Source of the DNA: Nocardioides astragali
GTDB lineage: Bacteria > Actinomycetota > Actinomycetes > Propionibacteriales > Nocardioidaceae
Length of the DNA stretch: 64,000 bases
Direction of reading: 5' to 3'
NCBI RefSeq assembly: GCF_024436375.1
Contig: NZ_JAFMZM010000005.1
Span: 310,001-374,000 of the forward strand
The translations under genes were made by a program, and so were the position numbers. Each line of letters begins with the position of its first letter. The first letter of the stretch is position 1. The notes below the pieces were generated by a model. It searched no databases and was not told where the DNA came from. It saw only the letters and a program-made list of their open reading frames with translations. Positions 58,567-64,000 of this stretch are shown one piece after another.

Positions 58567-61500
58567 ATGGCACTGAGCAACCGCGACCGCATCGACCGCA
58601 TGTTCCAGGTCCTGGCCCCGGCGCTCGATGACTTCATCGCGACCGTCGTTGGCCAGGGAGACCCCTCACTCGGAGCCGTCTGGACGAAGCTTGTTCAGGC
58701 CAAGGACAGCAAGAACGGAGCCCCGTCGACGAAGTCGTACGATGCACTCGACCCGCAGGTGCAGTTCAGGATTCTGACCGAAGGCAACATCACCGCCGGG
58801 TTCAAGCCGGGCTGGTACCCCTTCAACCAGGCAATCGGGCGCGCGGGGGAGACGTTTGCCAGCGAGCTTCGCGAGGTGCGTAATGAGTGGGCGCACAACA
58901 AGACCTTCACTGACGACGACGCCTACCGCGCCCTCGACACCGGTGAACGGCTTCTCAAGCTGATTGGTGCCGCCAAGGAAGCGGATGAGGTTCGTGGCAT
59001 TCGGCTAAACCTCCGCCGGGTGACAGCCGACAAGGACGACAAAAAGGTTCTCAAGGCAGCCGTAGACAACCCCGAGGCAGCTGGCCTGCGCCCGTGGCGC
59101 GAGGTTCTCCAGCCCCATGACGACGTCGCCACCGGCAACTTCCACGCCTCAGAGTTCGCGGCAGACCTATACAAGGTGGCGACGGGCGGCGAGGTCGACG
59201 CTGATTACGCCGACCCGGTCGAGTTCTTCCGCCGTACCTACCTGACCGAGGGTCTGCGCGACCTCATCGGCCGAGCTGTCCGCCGCCTCGCGGGTGACGA
59301 CAACGCCTCGCCGGTCATCAACCTGCAGACCAACTTCGGTGGCGGAAAGACCCACTCGATGCTGTCGCTGTGGCATGTCGCCGCGGGCCTTCCTGTCGGC
59401 AACTTCCCCCAGGAGACCCAGGAACTCCTGACGGCCAACGGCTACTCGGCCAGCAAGGTCAACCGGGTGGCCATCGTCGGCAACCACTTCAGTCCGTCCG
59501 GCGTGACCAAGGACGACGGCACCCAGGTCAACACCATCTGGGGCGAGCTCGCATGGCAGCTCGGTGGTCCCGAGGCCTACGCGGTCGTGGCGAAGTCCGA
59601 TCGAGACCGGACGCACCCGGGCGACGCTCTCCACGAGCTGCTCGCGAAGTACGCGCCCGCCGTCATCCTCATCGACGAGTGGGTCGCCTACGCCCGTTCG
59701 CTCGTTGGTCGTGACGATCTGGCGGGAGGCACGTTCGACGACCAGTTCACCTTCGCCCAGTCGCTCACCGAGGCTGCCAAGGGCACCAAAGGTGTCCTGC
59801 TCGCGATCTCGATCCCGGCATCGGAGACTGGAGACGCGAACGACAAGATCGCCGTCGGCAACGCTGAGGAGGTCGGCGGCCAGAATGGTCTCGAAGCGCT
59901 CAAGCGCCTTCAGAACGTCGTCCGCCGCGTCGCTGACCAGTGGCGTCCCGCGTCGTCTGACGAGGCGTATCACATCGTCAAGCAGCGGCTCTTCAAGCAG
60001 CCCGACGCGGCCGCTCTCGCCGCCATCGGCGCGACCGCCCGGGCGTACGTCGAGATGTATCGGAAGTTCTCTGACGACTTCCCTCGCGAAGCCCGAGACG
60101 GCGCGTACGAGGATCGGATCAAGAGGACGTACCCGATCCACCCGGAGCTCTTCGACACCCTCTACGAGGAGTGGTCGTCGCTCGAGCGCTTCCAACGGAC
60201 CCGCGGCGTCCTACGCCTGATGAGCACCGTCATCCACGCGCTCTGGACCGGCGAGGACCAGTCGCCGATGATCATGCCCGGGTCAATCCCGCTCGCGACA
60301 TCGAACGTCAACTCCGAGCTCACGCAGTACCTCCAGGACTCGTGGAAGGCGATCATCGACGCCGATGTCGACGGCTCGAACTCCGAGCCGGCGCGCATCG
60401 ACAAGGAGAAGCCGCTCTTCGGCCAGCGGGCACTGACCAAACGCCTCGCACGCACTGTGTTCTTCGGTGCTGCGCCAACGATCGCGCCGGGATCGGTGCA
60501 CAAGGGCATCGGCACCCAGCGGGTGTTCCTCGGAACCGCCATCCCCGGTGACGTCCCGGGCAACTTCCATTCCGCGCTGATGCAGCTCGGCGACCGTGCG
60601 ACGTACTTCTACTCGGGCTCGGGCAAGTACTGGTATGACGTCCAGCCCAACATCACTCGCACCGCCAAGGACCAGGCCGAGCGCCTCCACAAGGAAGACG
60701 TCTGGGCCGAGATCGTCCGACGGCTGCAGGATCAGGGCCGCAAACGGGGCGACTTCGCCGGTGTCCACGTCTGCCCAGAGTCGAACGCGGACATCCCAGA
60801 CACCGACGAGGCCCGCCTCGTTATCCTCCACCCGAAGGTTGCGCACAAGCGTGGAGCGGATTCGGCGGCCAAGGAGTTTGCACAGAAGGCGACTGAGCAT
60901 CGCGGCAGCTCGAACCGAACTCACCGCAACGCGCTTGTCTACCTCGCAGCGGACGAGGCGCGCCTCGAGGAGCTCAATAGCGCGACCCGGGACTACCTCG
61001 GTTGGACGCACGTGCTCGCCAATGAGGCCGACCTCGACCTGACTCAGAACCAGAGGAACCAGGCGTCCCAGCGGAAGGCTCAGGCTGACCAGACGGTCAC
61101 TGCGCGTCTGCTCCAGAGCTTCACGTGGGCCTTGGTTCCTGCACAGCCTGACCCGGGCGCTCCATTCCTCATCAACGAGACCAAGGTCGAGGGGCAGTCC
61201 GACGCCTTGGCCGACCGCGTCTCGCGGCGTCTCGGCAACGACGGGGACCTTTCGACGCGGCAGGCCGCGGCGACGATTCGTCTTGCGATCGGCAAGGTCC
61301 CGCAGATCTGGAAGGACGGCCACGTCTCACTCGGGTCGCTGTGGGGCCTGTACTCGCAATACCCGTACATGCCGCGCCTGCGCGACCGCTCCGTTCTCAA
61401 CACGGGCATCCTCGATCTGCCGATGATCTGGCAGACGGACGCCTTCGCGCTCGCGGCTGGCTACGACGAGGCGGCCGGGCGCTACATCGGCCTCTGGACT

Positions 61501-61914
61501 CCGGAGGACAAGGAGAGCGCCCCGGTCCCGGCCGACTCGCTCCTTCTCGTCCGTCCCGACGTCGCGCAGAAGCAGCGTTCGGATGAGCCCGGCCCGGCCC
61601 CGGCTCCTGGACCTGACCCGGAGCCCGTTCCGGGACCGTCGCCCACCCCGCAGCCGGGACCGAAGGTCGACATCGTTTGGCCGACTCGTTTCTACGGGGT
61701 CAAGACACTCAACTCCGACAAGATCGCTCTAGAGTTCAAGAACGTCGCAGACGAGGTTCTCGCGCATCTGCGGTCTGGCGAGAAAACCAACGTGACGGTG
61801 CGGATTGAGATCGAAGCGACGGACTCTGAGGGCTTCAACGAGAGTCGCGTTCGGACCGTCTCCGAGAACGCCCGCACGCTCAAGTTCGACCAGTCGGGTT
61901 TCGAGGAGAGCTGA
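58567..61914 (+). CDS. Swt1-type HEPN domain fused to DUF499 ATPase
   Basis: 1115 residues starting one base after the methylase stop. Residues 1-125 form a Swt1/HEPN-like domain ending in REVRNEWAHNKTF, which has the R-x4-H motif (RNEWAH) of HEPN ribonucleases. The rest is a DUF499 ATPase: Walker A INLQTNFGGGKTHSMLSL near residue 255, Walker B ILIDEWVAYAR near 368, and a long C-terminal region with a Pro-rich linker (about 1006-1035) and a final beta domain. DUF499 proteins are regular neighbours of DUF1156 methylases. The HEPN part may be an RNase effector released on infection (inference). Confidence 0.88.
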   Translation: MALSNRDRIDRMFQVLAPALDDFIATVVGQGDPSLGAVWTKLVQAKDSKNGAPSTKSYDALDPQVQFRILTEGNITAGFKPGWYPFNQAIGRAGETFASELREVRNEWAHNKTFTDDDAYRALDTGERLLKLIGAAKEADEVRGIRLNLRRVTADKDDKKVLKAAVDNPEAAGLRPWREVLQPHDDVATGNFHASEFAADLYKVATGGEVDADYADPVEFFRRTYLTEGLRDLIGRAVRRLAGDDNASPVINLQTNFGGGKTHSMLSLWHVAAGLPVGNFPQETQELLTANGYSASKVNRVAIVGNHFSPSGVTKDDGTQVNTIWGELAWQLGGPEAYAVVAKSDRDRTHPGDALHELLAKYAPAVILIDEWVAYARSLVGRDDLAGGTFDDQFTFAQSLTEAAKGTKGVLLAISIPASETGDANDKIAVGNAEEVGGQNGLEALKRLQNVVRRVADQWRPASSDEAYHIVKQRLFKQPDAAALAAIGATARAYVEMYRKFSDDFPREARDGAYEDRIKRTYPIHPELFDTLYEEWSSLERFQRTRGVLRLMSTVIHALWTGEDQSPMIMPGSIPLATSNVNSELTQYLQDSWKAIIDADVDGSNSEPARIDKEKPLFGQRALTKRLARTVFFGAAPTIAPGSVHKGIGTQRVFLGTAIPGDVPGNFHSALMQLGDRATYFYSGSGKYWYDVQPNITRTAKDQAERLHKEDVWAEIVRRLQDQGRKRGDFAGVHVCPESNADIPDTDEARLVILHPKVAHKRGADSAAKEFAQKATEHRGSSNRTHRNALVYLAADEARLEELNSATRDYLGWTHVLANEADLDLTQNQRNQASQRKAQADQTVTARLLQSFTWALVPAQPDPGAPFLINETKVEGQSDALADRVSRRLGNDGDLSTRQAAATIRLAIGKVPQIWKDGHVSLGSLWGLYSQYPYMPRLRDRSVLNTGILDLPMIWQTDAFALAAGYDEAAGRYIGLWTPEDKESAPVPADSLLLVRPDVAQKQRSDEPGPAPAPGPDPEPVPGPSPTPQPGPKVDIVWPTRFYGVKTLNSDKIALEFKNVADEVLAHLRSGEKTNVTVRIEIEATDSEGFNESRVRTVSENARTLKFDQSGFEES

Positions 61915-61964
61915 TGTCACACGCGGTGGGCTCGCGGCCCATGTCGAGATCGGCCGTGCAGTGA
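61914..61964 (+). CDS. Sixteen-codon ORF coupling the DUF499 and GHKL genes (possible leader peptide)
   Basis: ATG at 61914 overlaps the DUF499 stop (TGATG). The ORF MSHAVGSRPMSRSAVQ ends in a TGA at 61962-61964 that overlaps the GTG of the next gene (GTGA). It would carry ribosomes from one gene to the next. Alternatively the true start of the next gene is here and one base is missing. Confidence 0.4.
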   Translation: MSHAVGSRPMSRSAVQ

Positions 61965-64000
61965 GTTCGAGCGACGAGTTCTTTGAGGTCCACCCCTCCG
62001 TGCTTTTCAAGCTGGGCGAGGACCTCATCACAGACGACGCCCAGGCTCTCGTCGAGCTCGTGAAGAACTCCTATGACGCAGACGCGCAGACGGTCCGTGT
62101 CGAGATCGACACCGAGCATTGGTTTGATCGCGAGACCGGCCAAGAACTCGAGGACGGGGAGGCCGGCGCCGCGGGAGCCGTAAGGGGACGACTCAGTGTT
62201 CGCGATGACGGCCACGGCATGGATCTCGATGTGATTAGACGCGGCTGGCTCACTGTCTCGAACAGCGGCAAACGAAAGTTCAAGGCCGAAGGTCGTACGA
62301 CTCGTCTGGGCCGCACGCCACTTGGGGACAAGGGGCTCGGTCGTCTTGGCGTTCAACGCCTTGGCTCGATCGTTCAGCTCGAGACAGTGCCCGTGTCCGA
62401 CGTGGCTCCGACGACGTACAAAGTCTCCATCGACTGGTCGAAGTTCCTTGATGCCGACAGTCTGAGCACGGTCGCCATCCCTGTTGAGACCCAGCCCTAC
62501 GCCGATGGTGACGTCAAGCCCGGCACCGAAATCCGGGTGCTGGGACTGAACAGCCTTGACTACTGGGAGGGCAAGGGCGAGCTCGATCTCCAGAAGCAAC
62601 TTGCGAGCATCCTCTCGCCGTACGACAACGCGGCCGGCCTCCGTGTTTTCATCAAGATCAACGGCGTGGACGTCGACACCAGGCGTGAGGCGCGGCGCTT
62701 GCTTGATGCTGCGCCGACCATCCTGCGGTTTGCATATGCAAACGGCCAGTTGGAGATCGAATCCGCAACCCAGATTGTGTCGCTTCGTGGCCAATCGGCG
62801 GACCAAGCTGCGACCTACCGTCGCTTGGTCGTTCCCGATAACGGCTTTGCGTTCGCCACGTGGCTGCTCCGGGAGAAGGCCGCGAAGGCTAAGTCCCTGG
62901 GTGCTGAGCTCGGCGACGACAAGTACTTCCTTCGGTTCAGCCGCACCATCGACCTTGCGGACGCAGCGGACTCCCGCCACGAGGTCGGCGATCCTGGGCC
63001 GTTCTCGGGGGAGATCAGCTCGTTCACCTTCGATCGGTCCGAAGACTCCGCTCTCGATACGATGAGCGAGCTGAGGAGCTTCGCAAAGGGAATGTCTGGA
63101 ATCCGGGTCTTTAGGGACGGCTTCGGAATCCGACTCGACGACGATTGGCTCGGCCTGTCTCGGCAGCAGACGACGGCGGCCTCCTACTACGGGCTCCGCC
63201 CGCTCAACTCCGCCGGATACGTGAACCTATCGGCACGTGACAACGTCGCGTTGGAGGAGACATCCAGCCGAGAGGCGTTCAGGGACACACCTGCTTGGCG
63301 GGGCTTCTACGACCTCATGCAGCAAGTGGTGAAGTTCGCTCGGGAAACCCAAGAGTTGGTCCGCCGCAACTGGGTGACCTACGCCAGGGAGCAGCTCACC
63401 CCAACAGCGCTTCCGTCTACGGCGACGCCGCTCGAGATCAGCGACCACATATCGGACCGCGCAGCGCAGGCAGCCGGCGCTAAGGGCCGCGCTGAGGAGG
63501 CCAAAGCGACGCTCAAGGAACTCGATGCGATCGTGGACGGACTGGACACGTCCGCGGCAGGCGCAGGTGAGGCGTTGTGGGTCGACCCTGAACTTCAGGC
63601 GGCGGTCACCCGCGCCAGTAGCGAGATCAGGGCAGCCCAGACAAAGTTGAGCAGCGCACTCGTCGAGGTCGATGGTGTTCTGGACATGATTCGCGACCTT
63701 CAAGGGGCGGCCGAACTGCTCCACGAGAAGATCTCGCTCGCGGACGAGCGTGTATCCGACGCCTGGGAGTCCGTTGCACTCGGTTTGAGCGCCGAGATTC
63801 TCGCTCACGAGGTCGATCACATCGCGGATCGGCTCCGCGGTCGAAGTCACCAGATCCTGGACTATCTCCGCGGCCAGGAACCGGTGGACGTGCGCTCGAT
63901 CGGATACGCCGAGCACGTCCGCGCCTCCTCTGCTGAACTCGCCCGGCAAGTGTCGCGCCTCAACCCCTCGCTGCGATTTCGTCGCGAAACCCGTGGTTTG
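61961..64000 (+). CDS. GHKL ATPase with histidine-kinase-like C-terminal helices, 3' end outside window
   Basis: 680 residues are visible, with no stop before 64000. The N-terminal ATPase is of the Hsp90/MutL/histidine-kinase class: N box QALVELVKNSYDADA near residue 28, G1 VRDDGHGMD near 80, G2 LGDKGLGRLGVQRLG near 122. Residues 520-600 form long coiled helices, and near 600-640 ADERVSDAWESVALGLSAEILAHEVDHI recalls the dimerisation helix of sensor kinases, with His and Glu in AHEVDH. It is coupled to the HEPN-DUF499 gene. It could be a MORC-like clamp or a signalling kinase; the missing end would decide. Confidence 0.8.
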   Translation, partial: MSSSDEFFEVHPSVLFKLGEDLITDDAQALVELVKNSYDADAQTVRVEIDTEHWFDRETGQELEDGEAGAAGAVRGRLSVRDDGHGMDLDVIRRGWLTVSNSGKRKFKAEGRTTRLGRTPLGDKGLGRLGVQRLGSIVQLETVPVSDVAPTTYKVSIDWSKFLDADSLSTVAIPVETQPYADGDVKPGTEIRVLGLNSLDYWEGKGELDLQKQLASILSPYDNAAGLRVFIKINGVDVDTRREARRLLDAAPTILRFAYANGQLEIESATQIVSLRGQSADQAATYRRLVVPDNGFAFATWLLREKAAKAKSLGAELGDDKYFLRFSRTIDLADAADSRHEVGDPGPFSGEISSFTFDRSEDSALDTMSELRSFAKGMSGIRVFRDGFGIRLDDDWLGLSRQQTTAASYYGLRPLNSAGYVNLSARDNVALEETSSREAFRDTPAWRGFYDLMQQVVKFARETQELVRRNWVTYAREQLTPTALPSTATPLEISDHISDRAAQAAGAKGRAEEAKATLKELDAIVDGLDTSAAGAGEALWVDPELQAAVTRASSEIRAAQTKLSSALVEVDGVLDMIRDLQGAAELLHEKISLADERVSDAWESVALGLSAEILAHEVDHIADRLRGRSHQILDYLRGQEPVDVRSIGYAEHVRASSAELARQVSRLNPSLRFRRETRGL

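Larger units (their letters stand above)
16478..64000. mobile_element. Integrative and conjugative element with Tad pilus and T4SS, right end outside window
   Basis: Begins in the 3' end of tRNA-Asn, followed by an integrase facing the tRNA, an excisionase-type gene and a regulator, then Tad pilus genes, type IV secretion genes, a coupling ATPase and a cargo island. A second copy of the tRNA 3' end was not found up to 64000, so the element is longer than 47 kb or the island borders another element. A relaxase is not in the window. The left edge is placed at the T-stem and could be off by some bases. Confidence 0.8.

Noticed and set aside
49520..64000. Class 1 DISARM
   Set aside because: SNF2 helicase and methylase are present, but no DrmA, DrmB (DUF1998) or DrmC (PLD) protein is seen, and the methylase is of the DUF1156 type.

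Overview
The window reads as high-GC actinobacterial DNA, most like Nocardioides or a close relative. The evidence is GTG starts, many start codons placed 6-9 bases after a TANNNT box, and the housekeeping gene content. It falls into three parts.

(1) Chromosome, 1-16502. This part carries the 3' part of an isoprenyl transferase gene (uppS). A four-gene zinc-uptake operon znuA-znuC-znuB-zur follows, reading leftward from a promoter that overlaps two Zur-like palindromes. Next come an ABM-fold protein, glycyl-tRNA synthetase, a lipoprotein, dusB, a secreted cell-wall-hydrolase-like protein behind a structured leader, a GyrI-like protein, a sigma factor with its membrane partner, dgt, three small envelope genes (holin-X, DUF3618 and YtxH types), dnaG with a coupled conserved gene, and tRNA-Asn(GTT).

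(2) An integrative and conjugative element inserted at the 3' end of tRNA-Asn, from about 16478 to beyond 64000. It opens with a tyrosine integrase, an excisionase-type protein and a double-HTH regulator. Three operons follow. The Tad operon (19376-31028) encodes a SAF protein, a TadZ-like protein, TadA, TadB, TadC, a pilin, three pseudopilin-like proteins, a LysM-BTAD membrane protein and three exported proteins, and it ends at a strong terminator. The second operon (34062-45470) encodes a conjugative type IV secretion machine: MinD-like, pilin-like, two single-pass, TrbL/VirB6-like, SCO6880-type and VirB4-like proteins, plus a 1047-residue secreted protein joining two EEP nuclease-type domains with three cell-wall-hydrolase-type domains. 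The third operon (45547-48691) encodes a membrane protein, a VirD4-type coupling ATPase and a frameshifted last gene. All three operons are preceded by the same bipartite motif, GTGATCGCT-N17-CRTAGGYGAY, at promoter distance. A divergent sigma-like protein is encoded at 33050-34000, just before the second copy, so one element-encoded factor may switch on pilus, channel and coupling genes together. No relaxase, replication gene or right attachment site lies in the window.

(3) A cargo island at 49184-64000 and beyond, which looks like phage defence. It has a leftward SNF2 ATPase with a helix-hairpin-helix, and rightward a DUF3883-tailed helicase, a DUF1156/COG1743 adenine methylase, a Swt1-HEPN-DUF499 ATPase and a GHKL ATPase with a histidine-kinase-like tail that is cut by the window end. 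DUF1156, DUF499 and helicase neighbours have been noted in defence islands. I do not recognise this five-part arrangement as a named system, and it is the best candidate here for something undescribed. A second small cargo pair lies at 31246-32698.
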